Of a stretch of DNA of 64,000 nucleotides, positions 57,052-64,000 are shown in pieces. Source of the DNA: Mesorhizobium loti (lineage in GTDB: Bacteria; Pseudomonadota; Alphaproteobacteria; Rhizobiales; Rhizobiaceae). Each line of letters begins with the position of its first letter. The stretch's first letter is position 1. The notes beneath the pieces are model-generated. The model saw only the letters and a list, made by a program, of their open reading frames with translations, searched no databases and was not told the origin of the DNA. Made by a program: the position numbers and the translations under genes. The stretch lies in the NCBI RefSeq assembly GCF_013170705.1, contig NZ_CP033334.1:620001-684000 (forward strand). The letters are read 5' to 3'.

Positions 57052-57696
57052 TCAATGAGCCGCCCGCTTTTCGAGCGATCGGGCATATTGCGTCAGCGGA
57101 AAGCACATGACGAAGAAGATCAGCGCCACCAGGCCATAGACCTTGAACGGTTCGAAAGTGGCGTTGTTGATGGCGTTCGAGGTCCGCACCAGTTCCTCGA
57201 AGCCGATGATCGAGGTCAGTGCCGTCGACTTGATCAGCTGCACCAGGAAACCGACCGTCGGGGCGCGGGTGATCGAGAAGGCTTGCGGCAGGATGATCAG
57301 CCTGAGTTCCTGCAGATAGTGCAGGCCGAGGCTGGCGCCGGCGTCCCATTGGCCCAAGGGCAGCGCGTCCACCCCCGAACGCCAGATCTCGGCCAGATAG
57401 GCGCTGGCGAAGAAGGTGAGGCCGAGCACCGCCGCGGTCCATGGCTCGATGCGCAGGCCGAGCATCGGCAAGCCGAAGAACATCAGGAACAGTTGCATCA
57501 GGAGCGGCGTTCCCTGGAAAAGGGCGATGTAGCCGGAAGCGAGGCGCCGGCTCCATGTGTTCTTGGAGATCCTGAAGAACAGCACGACCATTCCGACCAG
57601 CGCGCCGCCAACGAAGGCGGCCAACGACAGCAGCACCGTCCAGCGTGCGGCCAGCAGAAGATTGCGCACGATGTCCCAGAAGGTGAACTCGATCAT
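57052..57696 (-). CDS. Amino-acid-type ABC transporter permease (HisM/GlnP family)
   Basis: This encodes 214 residues with about five membrane helices. The EAA loop is AYLAEIWRSGVDALPLGQWDAG, split here across about residues 91-112. It forms the inner-membrane channel with the upstream permease, with which it overlaps by four bases. It is the last gene of this operon, and no ATPase gene follows. Confidence 0.9.
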   Translation of the reverse strand: MIEFTFWDIVRNLLLAARWTVLLSLAAFVGGALVGMVVLFFRISKNTWSRRLASGYIALFQGTPLLMQLFLMFFGLPMLGLRIEPWTAAVLGLTFFASAYLAEIWRSGVDALPLGQWDAGASLGLHYLQELRLIILPQAFSITRAPTVGFLVQLIKSTALTSIIGFEELVRTSNAINNATFEPFKVYGLVALIFFVMCFPLTQYARSLEKRAAH

Positions 57697-58349
57697 GACA
57701 CGCCAGCCCCGAGAGCGCGGCGCCCGCCGGTGACCAGGAGCCGGCGCAAGGCCATGGACAAAGCGAGATAGACCAATGTCACGACGAAATAGGTCTCGAA
57801 GGACCGGAAGGTCCGAGCCTGCAGCATGTCGGCCTCGTAGGTCAGCTCGCGCACCGCGATCTGCGACACCACGGCCGACTCCAGCATCATGATGACGATC
57901 TGGCTGGTGAGTGCCGGATAGATCACCTTGAGTGCCTGCGGCAGCACGATCTTGATGAACACCTGACGGGGCCTGAGCCCCAGGGCCAGCGCTGCTTCCG
58001 TCTGCCCGAGCGGCACCGCATCAAGTCCGGCGCCGACGATCTCGATCGTGTAGGCCGCCATGTTGAGCGTCATCGCCAGCATGGCGGCCAGGATCGGGTC
58101 GAGCCGGATCCCGAGACTCGGCAGCCCGAAGAAAATGAAGAACAGCTGCACCAGGAACGGTGTGTTGCGCATCACCTCGACGTACCAGGCGATGGCCCGG
58201 CGAAGCAGCGCGGGGCCGTTTCGCCGTCCGGCGGCGCCCAGGATGCTGAGCAGCGTTCCCGCCAGCGTGGTCACGGCGATCAGCAGGATCGTCGTGGCCG
58301 CGCCGTGCGCGATGTCGCCCACGGCACCTGGAAGCCAGCCGAAGGCCAT
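57693..58349 (-). CDS. Amino-acid-type ABC transporter permease
   Basis: This encodes 218 residues with five to six membrane helices and the EAA loop YTIEIVGAGLDAVPLGQTEAA (described only: about 96-116). It lies six bases after the binding-protein gene and overlaps the second permease gene by four bases. The substrate probably is a basic amino acid or guanidino compound, judged from the linked ureohydrolase gene. Confidence 0.9.
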   Translation of the reverse strand: MAFGWLPGAVGDIAHGAATTILLIAVTTLAGTLLSILGAAGRRNGPALLRRAIAWYVEVMRNTPFLVQLFFIFFGLPSLGIRLDPILAAMLAMTLNMAAYTIEIVGAGLDAVPLGQTEAALALGLRPRQVFIKIVLPQALKVIYPALTSQIVIMMLESAVVSQIAVRELTYEADMLQARTFRSFETYFVVTLVYLALSMALRRLLVTGGRRALGAGVS

Positions 58350-58355
58350 GGGAAC

Positions 58356-59165
58356 TCAATCCTTGAGGTTGTCGGGATTGAGCGGCGTCTTCAGCCAGGC
58401 CTTCGAGCTTTCGTCCAGCTTGCCGTCGGCCAGCATCTTGGCGATGGCGTCGTTGACCGCCTTCTTCAACCCGTCCTCATTCTTGTTGAGACCGATATGC
58501 GAAGGCGAGGTCAGGAGCTGGAACTTCTGCTCCGGCTTCAGCGCATCCTGCTTGGCCAGCACCTGCGCGCCGACATCGTTGCCGACGACCATCAGCTGGG
58601 TCTGGCCCGAGATGAAGGCCTGGATCACCGAATTGTAGTTGTCGAAGCGCTTGATGTCGGCCGAGGCGGGCGCGGCCTCGGTGAGCGAAGTGTCCTCGAG
58701 CGTGCCGCGATTGACGGCGATCGACTTGCCGGCAAGGTCTTCCTTGCCCTTGACCGACATCGCCGCCGGACCGATCACCGCGATGTAATAGGGCGCGTAG
58801 GCGGCGGCGAAATCGATGACCTGCTCGCGCTCCTTCGAGTAGCCGACGCTCATCAGGATGTCGACGCGATGGTCGTTCAGATAGGGGATGCGGTTCTGGC
58901 CGGTGACGGCGACCGGATTGAGCTTCACCTTGAGCGTGTCGGCGATGTATTGAGCCACATCCATGTCATAGCCCTTGAGGCTCATATCGGCGCTGGCCGA
59001 GGAGAAGGGCGGGAAATCCGCGAAGACGCCGACATTGATGGTGCCGGCCTTGGTGATATCGGCCAGCGCGTCGGCATTGGCCGCCTGCGTAACAAAGCCA
59101 AGACCGGCCGCACCCAGCATCAGGGCGGCGGCGATGGATGATTTCAGTGTCGAGTGGATTGTCAT
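58356..59165 (-). CDS. Amino-acid-type ABC transporter substrate-binding protein
   Basis: The ATG at 59165 has AAGGGGA at correct spacing; an ATG two codons upstream is too close to it. The protein has 269 residues with a signal peptide (about 1-32, ending NADA). The mature part is a type-II solute-binding protein with GTINVGVFADFPPFSS and GYDMDVAQYIADTL, where the conserved Asp would contact the ligand amino group. Together with two permeases it forms an importer. The upstream gene is a ureohydrolase, which points to guanidino compounds or arginine-like ligands. Confidence 0.88.
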   Translation of the reverse strand: MTIHSTLKSSIAAALMLGAAGLGFVTQAANADALADITKAGTINVGVFADFPPFSSASADMSLKGYDMDVAQYIADTLKVKLNPVAVTGQNRIPYLNDHRVDILMSVGYSKEREQVIDFAAAYAPYYIAVIGPAAMSVKGKEDLAGKSIAVNRGTLEDTSLTEAAPASADIKRFDNYNSVIQAFISGQTQLMVVGNDVGAQVLAKQDALKPEQKFQLLTSPSHIGLNKNEDGLKKAVNDAIAKMLADGKLDESSKAWLKTPLNPDNLKD

Positions 59166-59247
59166 TGTCATTCCCCTTCTGGAAGCTTTTTTGATTGTTG
59201 GGTCAGCCGCCGGCTCCAGCGCGGCGGCCGCCTTTTCGTGAAGTCCG

Positions 59248-60309
59248 TCAGGCCCCCTTGCCCGTGATGGCCGGGCTGAACACCATCAGGCTCAGTATCT
59301 CGAACAGCACCTGGGCGCCGGCATGCGCGGTGTTGGTGGTGGCGTCATATTGCGGCGCCACCTCGACGACGTCGCCGCCGACGATGTTGAGGCCTTTGAG
59401 GCCGCGCAGCAGCTCGAGCACCTCGCGCGTCGTCAGCCCACCGACTTCCGGCGTGCCGGTGCCGGGCGCGAAGGCCGGATCGACGCTATCGATGTCGAAC
59501 GACACATAGGTCGGGCCGTCGCCGACGATCTTGCGCGCCTTTTCGATGATGGCGGGGATACCGAGCCCGGTCACCTCCTCGGCGTGCACCACGGTCATAC
59601 CGGACTCGTAGGTGAACTCCCACAGATATTCGGCCGAGCCGCGGATGCCGATCTGGATGGTGCGCGTCGGATCAAGCACGCCGTCGAGCACCGCGTTGCG
59701 GAACGGGCCGCCGTGGTGGAACTTGGTCATGTCGAACAGGCCACTGGTGTCGCAATGGGCGTCGATATGGATCAGGCCGACCGGCGCCTTCTTGCCGACA
59801 GCCTTGAGGATCGGATGGCTGATCGAATGGTCGCCGCCGACCGACAGCGGAATGACGCCGGCACCGACGATCTGGTTGGTGCGGCGCTCGATATCCTCAT
59901 GGCTGATCTCCAGCCGGTAGCGGCTGCGGAATGGCGTGTCGCCGATGTCGGCCACCCTCAGCTCATGCGTGGGGGCGCATTCCAGCACGTGGTTGTAGGG
60001 GCCGATGCGCTCGATGGCGCGCAGCGCCCTCGGCCCGAAGCGCGAGCCTGGCCGGTTGGTGACGCCGAGGTCCATCGGCACGCCGATCATGGCCACCTGC
60101 AGGTCGCCGAAATCCGGGTTCTCCGCGGCGATTTCACGGTAGGGCGCGGCGAGGAAGGTCGGGATGCCGGAATAGGGCGCCAGCCTGGTGCCGCTCTTGG
60201 AGAAGATCTTGTCGGCGACCTTGCGGAACTTGGGATCGAACATCTCGCCGCCATGGCTCTCGCCATATTTGCGACGCAGCGCATCAAGCTTGCCGCGATC
60301 GTAGCCCAT
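59248..60309 (-). CDS. Agmatinase/guanidinobutyrase family ureohydrolase
   Basis: This encodes 353 residues. The binuclear manganese site is complete: GGDHSIS, HIDAHCDT and SFDIDSVDPAFAPGTGTPE motifs. Family members split agmatine, guanidinobutyrate or similar compounds into urea and an amine or acid; the exact substrate cannot be told. The product urea could feed the urease encoded elsewhere in this window, an inference. The gene leads an operon with the ABC importer and is divergent from the LysR gene at 60518. Confidence 0.88.
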   Translation of the reverse strand: MGYDRGKLDALRRKYGESHGGEMFDPKFRKVADKIFSKSGTRLAPYSGIPTFLAAPYREIAAENPDFGDLQVAMIGVPMDLGVTNRPGSRFGPRALRAIERIGPYNHVLECAPTHELRVADIGDTPFRSRYRLEISHEDIERRTNQIVGAGVIPLSVGGDHSISHPILKAVGKKAPVGLIHIDAHCDTSGLFDMTKFHHGGPFRNAVLDGVLDPTRTIQIGIRGSAEYLWEFTYESGMTVVHAEEVTGLGIPAIIEKARKIVGDGPTYVSFDIDSVDPAFAPGTGTPEVGGLTTREVLELLRGLKGLNIVGGDVVEVAPQYDATTNTAHAGAQVLFEILSLMVFSPAITGKGA

Positions 60310-60485
60310 ATCGGTTCCTCCTCGATTGGTGCAGCTTGGCCAGTGGCGATCCCAGGCGAATTGACCGTCGTCCGGCCGGGTCGCTTGTCCCGCTGGCAGC
60401 CTGCAGATTTCACGTCTTGAAGTTGTTCAGGGCCAAAGTGTCCGGCAGCCGCATTGAAAAATCAATTGATATTGTTAGGGTGTTT

Positions 60486-60506
60486 TTTGTGAGAAAATCT
60501 CACAAA
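60486..60506. promoter_or_regulatory. Perfect 9-bp palindrome in the ureohydrolase-LysR divergent promoter
   Basis: TTTGTGAGA (60486-60494) and TCTCACAAA (60498-60506) are perfect inverted repeats with a 3-base AAA centre, 11 bases before the LysR start. The position suits autoregulation by the LysR protein or control by another dimeric regulator. Confidence 0.7.
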
Positions 60507-60517
60507 CTGTCGAGTCC

Positions 60518-61495
60518 ATGATGGCCAAACGCCTGCCGCCCCTGAACCCGCTGCGCGCCTTCGAGGCGACGGCGCGCCTTGGCTCGCTGACCAAGGCGGC
60601 GAGTGAACTGAACGTCACGCATGGCGCCATCAGCCACCAGATCAAGGCGCTGGAGCAGTCGCTCGGGGTCAAGCTGTTCGAGCGTGTCGGCCAGCGGGTC
60701 AAGCTGACGCCGCATGGCGCCGAACTTCTGCCGGCTGTCTCGACCGCCTTCGACGGCATCGCCGCCGCCACGCAGCGGCTGACGCGCCCAGCCAGCAGCG
60801 GCGCGCTTTCGGTGTCCTGCGTACCGGCATTGCTGCTTTTGTGGATGACGCCGAGGCTCGGCAGCTTCACCGCGCAATATCCAGACATCCAGCTGACGCT
60901 CATTCCCTCCAATGATCCCAGGGATATAAGGGCGCCGCATATCGATGTCTGCGTCCACTATGGCAATGGCGGCTGGGCCGATTGCTGGATGCGCAAATGG
61001 TCGGGGCTGGAACTGTTTCCCGTGGTGAGCCCGACCTTGATCAACAACCGCCCGATCCGCGGCGTCAGGGATCTTGCCGACCATGTCTTCCTGCATGGCG
61101 ACGACGGCCGCGAATGGCACACCTGGCTGGCGGCCGCCGATGCGCTGGACCTCGAGCGCGGCCGCCGCCATCATCTTGGCGATGCCCGCATGGCGACCGA
61201 GGCCGCGGTGCACGGCCATGGCGTGGCGCTGGGCGATTCCGTGACGGCAAGCGCGCTGCTGGCCAGGGGCATGCTGATCGCGCCGTTCAGCCTGTCGGTG
61301 CCGGCGGTCGATGAATTCTACATCGTCTGCCGCAACGAAATGCGGACGGCGCCGATCGTGCAGGTGTTCATCGACTGGCTGTTCGCCGAGAAGGCCGGGG
61401 ATGACGGCCGCGCCGATGCTCCGGTCGCCGGCCGCCTCGTCACCCGCCGCAAACGCCCGGCACTCAAGGTGATGGGTGGCAAATCGGCAAGCTGA
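60518..61495 (+). CDS. LysR-type regulator (GcvA-like) next to the ureohydrolase operon
   Basis: This encodes 325 residues starting at one of two adjacent ATG codons (60518, 60521). The N-terminal wHTH contains FEATARLGSLTKAASELN and THGAISHQIKALEQ, and KLFERVGQRVKLTPHG continues the wing. The effector domain carries PDIQLTLIPSNDPRDI and ATEAAVHGHGVALGDS, typical for the GcvA group. It is divergent from the agmatinase-type gene with a palindrome in between, so it likely regulates uptake and breakdown of a guanidino compound. The C-terminus is basic. Confidence 0.9.
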   Translation: MMAKRLPPLNPLRAFEATARLGSLTKAASELNVTHGAISHQIKALEQSLGVKLFERVGQRVKLTPHGAELLPAVSTAFDGIAAATQRLTRPASSGALSVSCVPALLLLWMTPRLGSFTAQYPDIQLTLIPSNDPRDIRAPHIDVCVHYGNGGWADCWMRKWSGLELFPVVSPTLINNRPIRGVRDLADHVFLHGDDGREWHTWLAAADALDLERGRRHHLGDARMATEAAVHGHGVALGDSVTASALLARGMLIAPFSLSVPAVDEFYIVCRNEMRTAPIVQVFIDWLFAEKAGDDGRADAPVAGRLVTRRKRPALKVMGGKSAS

Positions 61496-61631
61496 CGGCA
61501 AACCGCGCCTCGCCGCATGCAGGCCGTTCTTTTTGTCGGGCCAGCCTGAAAGCGAGCAGCGTTTTGGTCAATTCGATGCTATGAGGCCTCTCGCGGTTGT
61601 GGATGGCAGGCAGCGAAGGCGGCGTTGAAAC

Positions 61632-62936
61632 ATGGCTAAGACCGATATTGCGCGGCGCGTCTACAACCACACCTGGAAGCTCGATCCGATCGTGCGCAGT
61701 CTGCTCGACACGGATTTCTACAAGCTTCTGATGCTGCAGATGATCTGGGGGATGTACCCCAAGGTCGAGGCCACCTTCTCGCTGATCAACCGCACCACTT
61801 CGGTGCGGCTGGCCGACGATATCGATGAAGGCGAGTTGCGCGAACAACTCGATCATGCCCGCACCTTGCGCTTCTCCAAGAAGGAGATGATCTGGCTGGG
61901 CGGCAACAATTTCTACGGCCGCAAGCAGATCTTCGAGCCGGAATTCCTCGCCTGGCTGGAAGGTTTCCGGTTGCCCGACTACGAACTGTCCAAGCGTGAC
62001 GGGCAGTATGAGCTCTCCTTCAGCGGCCCGTGGATGTACACCACGCTGTGGGAAATCCCGGCGCTCGCCATCATCAACGAACTGCGATCCCGCGCGGCGA
62101 TGCGGGCCTTCGGGCCCTTCGCGCTCGATGTGCTCTATGCCCGCGCCAAGGCCAAGATGTGGGCCAAGACCGAGCGCCTGAAGGCGCTGCCCAGCATCCG
62201 CATTTCCGACTTCGGCACGCGCCGGCGGCACTCCTTCCTGTGGCAGCGCTGGTGTGTCGAAGCGCTCAAGGAAGGTATCGGCGAGGCCTTCACCGGCACC
62301 TCCAACGTGCTGCTTGCGATGGACAACGACCTCGAAGCGCTCGGCACCAACGCACACGAATTGCCTATGGTGTTCGCGGCGCTTGCCAATTCGGAGAAGG
62401 AGCTGAAACAGTCCCCGTACAAGGTGCTGCAGGACTGGCAGCGCTACTATGGCGGCAATCTGCTGATCGTGCTGCCCGACGCTTTCGGCACCGCCTCCTT
62501 CCTGCGCGACGCGCCGGACTGGGTGGCCGACTGGACCGGTTTTCGCCCCGACAGCGCCCCGCCGATCGAGGGCGGCGAAAAAATCCTTTCCTGGTGGCGC
62601 GAGAAGGGCAAGGATCCCAAGCAGAAACTGCTGATCTTCTCCGACGGCCTGGAGGTGGAAACCATCGAGGAGACCTACCGCCACTTCGAGGGCAAGGTGC
62701 GCATGTCCTTCGGCTGGGGCACCAACCTCACCAATGATTTCGAGGGCTGCGCGCCGACGGAAACCAACAGCCTGGATGCCATATCGCTGGTCTGCAAGGT
62801 CACCGAAGCCAATGGCCGGCCGGCGGTGAAGCTTTCCGACAATCCAGCCAAGGCGACCGGCGACGAGAAGGAAATCCAGCGCTATCTCAGGATTTTCGGC
62901 GAGAAGGACCGCGTGGAGCAACTGGTCAAGGTGTGA
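61632..62936 (+). CDS. pncB: Nicotinate phosphoribosyltransferase
   Basis: This encodes 434 residues, the usual length for proteobacterial PncB. It has [13 protein letters not shown] (about 25-37), the active-site motif [13 protein letters not shown] with the His that is phosphorylated during ATP-coupled turnover, and [16 protein letters not shown] [10 protein letters not shown] near the C-terminus, which binds phosphoribosyl. It makes nicotinate mononucleotide from nicotinate and PRPP in NAD salvage. It stands alone between the LysR gene and a repeat region. Confidence 0.95.
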   Translation: MAKTDIARRVYNHTWKLDPIVRSLLDTDFYKLLMLQMIWGMYPKVEATFSLINRTTSVRLADDIDEGELREQLDHARTLRFSKKEMIWLGGNNFYGRKQIFEPEFLAWLEGFRLPDYELSKRDGQYELSFSGPWMYTTLWEIPALAIINELRSRAAMRAFGPFALDVLYARAKAKMWAKTERLKALPSIRISDFGTRRRHSFLWQRWCVEALKEGIGEAFTGTSNVLLAMDNDLEALGTNAHELPMVFAALANSEKELKQSPYKVLQDWQRYYGGNLLIVLPDAFGTASFLRDAPDWVADWTGFRPDSAPPIEGGEKILSWWREKGKDPKQKLLIFSDGLEVETIEETYRHFEGKVRMSFGWGTNLTNDFEGCAPTETNSLDAISLVCKVTEANGRPAVKLSDNPAKATGDEKEIQRYLRIFGEKDRVEQLVKV

Positions 62937-62975
62937 GCCAAGATCGGACTCATGGATAGTTCGAGTTCCTTCACG

Positions 62976-63300
62976 CCCCCTTCTGTCCTGCCGACAGAGG
63001 CTCCTTTCCTCTCCCTCCGGAGGGGGGAGAGGTGGCGCCGCGAAGCGGCGACGGAGTGGGGGAACCACTTGGCAACCGCCACAACGGACATAAGAAAGAG
63101 GACCACGCTCGACCCGCGCCAGGGTCGACCCCCACTCCGTCGAGCTACGCTCGACACCTCTCCCCCGATCGACGGGGGAGAGGAAGGGTGCCAAGTTATC
63201 CGAACAGGCGCCAGTCGTCGGCGGCAGAGGCTCCCGTCCGAAAATGGCAGCATGATCTCCCCCCTCGAGGGGGAAATATCTGGCAGGACAGAGGGGAGCA
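62976..63300. repeat. Palindromic REP-like repeat cluster
   Basis: Two GC-rich palindromic units, about 63009-63062 (CTCCCTCCGGAGGGGGGAGA ... GACGGAGTGGGGG) and about 63126-63182 (CCCCCACTCCGTCGAG ... ), are oriented head to head. They are enclosed by an outer inverted repeat, CTGTCCTGCC near 62983 and GGCAGGACAG near 63282. This is a BIME-like composite typical of rhizobial intergenic DNA. It continues to the start of the next gene. Confidence 0.65.
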
Positions 63301-64000
63301 CCGTAGAGCGCCGTCTTCACGGATTCGCTTTCGCCGTCGCACTGCTAGCCCTCCTCCCCACTCGCGCCTTCGCCCACGCCTCCGACCGAGGCCACGTCCT
63401 GCTCCTCCCGACCGGCTACTACCTTGTCGGCGGCGCGTTCGCCGTGGCCGTCAGCTTCCTCGTGCTGGCGCTGCTGCCGGCGGCTTTCATCGATCGTTTC
63501 TGGCGCCAGCGACTGCCGCTTTTGACCTTCGGCGATACCGCCCGCACGTCCCTCAGCCTGATATCCTTTGCCGGCTTTGCAACTCTCATCGCCGCCGGCC
63601 TTTTCGGCAGCCGCGACCCGCTCTCCAATCCATTGCCGCTGGTGATCTGGACGCTGTTGTGGGCCGGCCTCACGCTGCTGCAAGGCGCTGTCGGCGACAT
63701 CTGGTCATGGCTCAACCCTTGGGTCGGGCCGTGGCGCCTCGCCTCGCGCCTGCGCGGCGCAAGCGATGAGGGGCCGTGGCGTCTTCCCCGGTGGATCGGC
63801 TGCTGGCCGGCCGTCATCCTGTTCTTCGCCTTTGCCTGGTTCGAACTCATCGATCCGGCGCCCGACGACCCGGCAAGGCTTGCCCTTGCCGCCGGCATCT
63901 ACTGGCTGTTCTCTTTCCTGGCCATGCTGATGTTCGGCTATCGCGCCTGGAGCCGCAGCGGTGAGTTCCTGACCATCTTCTTCTCCATGGTGGCGCGTTT
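63252..64000 (+). CDS. Multi-pass membrane protein (3' end cut by window edge)
   Basis: The frame runs from an ATG at 63252 past the right edge (249 codons visible). The first 20 codons lie in the repeat, so the true start may be further in. Next comes a signal-peptide-like segment (FAFAVALLALLPTRAFAHA), then at least five hydrophobic helices separated by polar loops. The mature protein begins near a His (HASDRGH), which recalls secreted metal-binding or membrane proteins such as the 'fenitrothion hydrolase'-named family, but I could not confirm this. Function is unknown. Confidence 0.65.
   Translation, partial: MISPLEGEISGRTEGSTVERRLHGFAFAVALLALLPTRAFAHASDRGHVLLLPTGYYLVGGAFAVAVSFLVLALLPAAFIDRFWRQRLPLLTFGDTARTSLSLISFAGFATLIAAGLFGSRDPLSNPLPLVIWTLLWAGLTLLQGAVGDIWSWLNPWVGPWRLASRLRGASDEGPWRLPRWIGCWPAVILFFAFAWFELIDPAPDDPARLALAAGIYWLFSFLAMLMFGYRAWSRSGEFLTIFFSMVAR

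Noticed and set aside
61464..63320. A 618-codon open frame on the minus strand
   Set aside because: It is antisense to pncB and to the repeat region; low-complexity GC-rich translation shows it is a shadow.

Overview
The window looks like chromosomal DNA of a rhizobial alphaproteobacterium, most likely Mesorhizobium. It is GC-rich. It carries a urease locus with a UreJ/HupE-type nickel permease, a smoEFGK-smoS-mtlK polyol operon, many short intergenic palindromic repeats of the kind common in that genus, and an acyl carrier protein/ketosynthase pair that resembles NodF/NodE. This assignment comes from recognising gene families and layout, not from a database search. One tRNA gene (Arg, CCG) is visible. 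I see no rRNA, CRISPR array, integrase or insertion sequence.

Left region (1-13.3 kb). This is an envelope and sulfatase cluster. On the minus strand are a HAD-type phosphatase cut by the window edge, a small secreted protein and a DUF2092 protein. On the plus strand are two predicted outer-membrane barrels, a lipoprotein alpha/beta hydrolase, a DUF202 membrane protein, an arylsulfatase, an SBF-type sodium symporter, a formylglycine-generating enzyme that would activate the sulfatase, and a DUF1622 membrane protein. A membrane-anchored TPR protein (minus) and an AraC regulator (plus) close the block. The promoter regions of two of its transcription units share a 13-bp motif.

Second region (13.7-21.3 kb). 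The tRNA-Arg gene is followed by housekeeping and accessory genes: a DUF1003 membrane protein, a DD-carboxypeptidase lipoprotein, an aldose-epimerase-like protein, a P-loop kinase, a histone-H1-like Lys/Ala-rich protein, a YfcG/YghU-type glutathione transferase, and the NodE/NodF-like pair.

Urease region (21.5-30.6 kb). The genes run ureD-ureA-(DUF1272)-ureJ/hupE-ureB, then two small secreted-protein genes on the opposite strand, then ureC-(membrane protein)-(GST)-ureE-ureF-(DUF3995)-ureG. All seven urease genes look intact, including the UreC metal ligands and carbamylated lysine. The locus is unusually interleaved with other genes.

Sugar and polyol region (30.7-50.1 kb). A class II aldolase, a HAD phosphatase, a SorC/DeoR-type regulator, a DUF1127-like small protein and a LysR regulator precede the plus-strand operon smoE-smoF-smoG-smoK-smoS-mtlK-HAD-FGGY kinase. 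That operon would import sorbitol and mannitol, oxidise them to fructose, and phosphorylate a ketose. It converges with a minus-strand operon of AraC regulator, binding protein, two permeases, xylitol-dehydrogenase-like enzyme and ABC ATPase, a second polyol uptake system.

Right region (50.2-64 kb). An AT-rich orphan HEXXH metalloprotease gene stands out from its neighbours. It is followed by a MATE exporter and a signalling cluster: a CheY-like receiver, a LOV-GGDEF-EAL blue-light c-di-GMP protein, and a divergent MEDS-LuxR regulator. Next come an amino-acid-type ABC importer without an ATPase gene, encoded with an agmatinase-family ureohydrolase and a divergent LysR gene over a perfect palindrome. 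Nicotinate phosphoribosyltransferase, a palindromic repeat cluster and a membrane protein cut by the right edge end the window.
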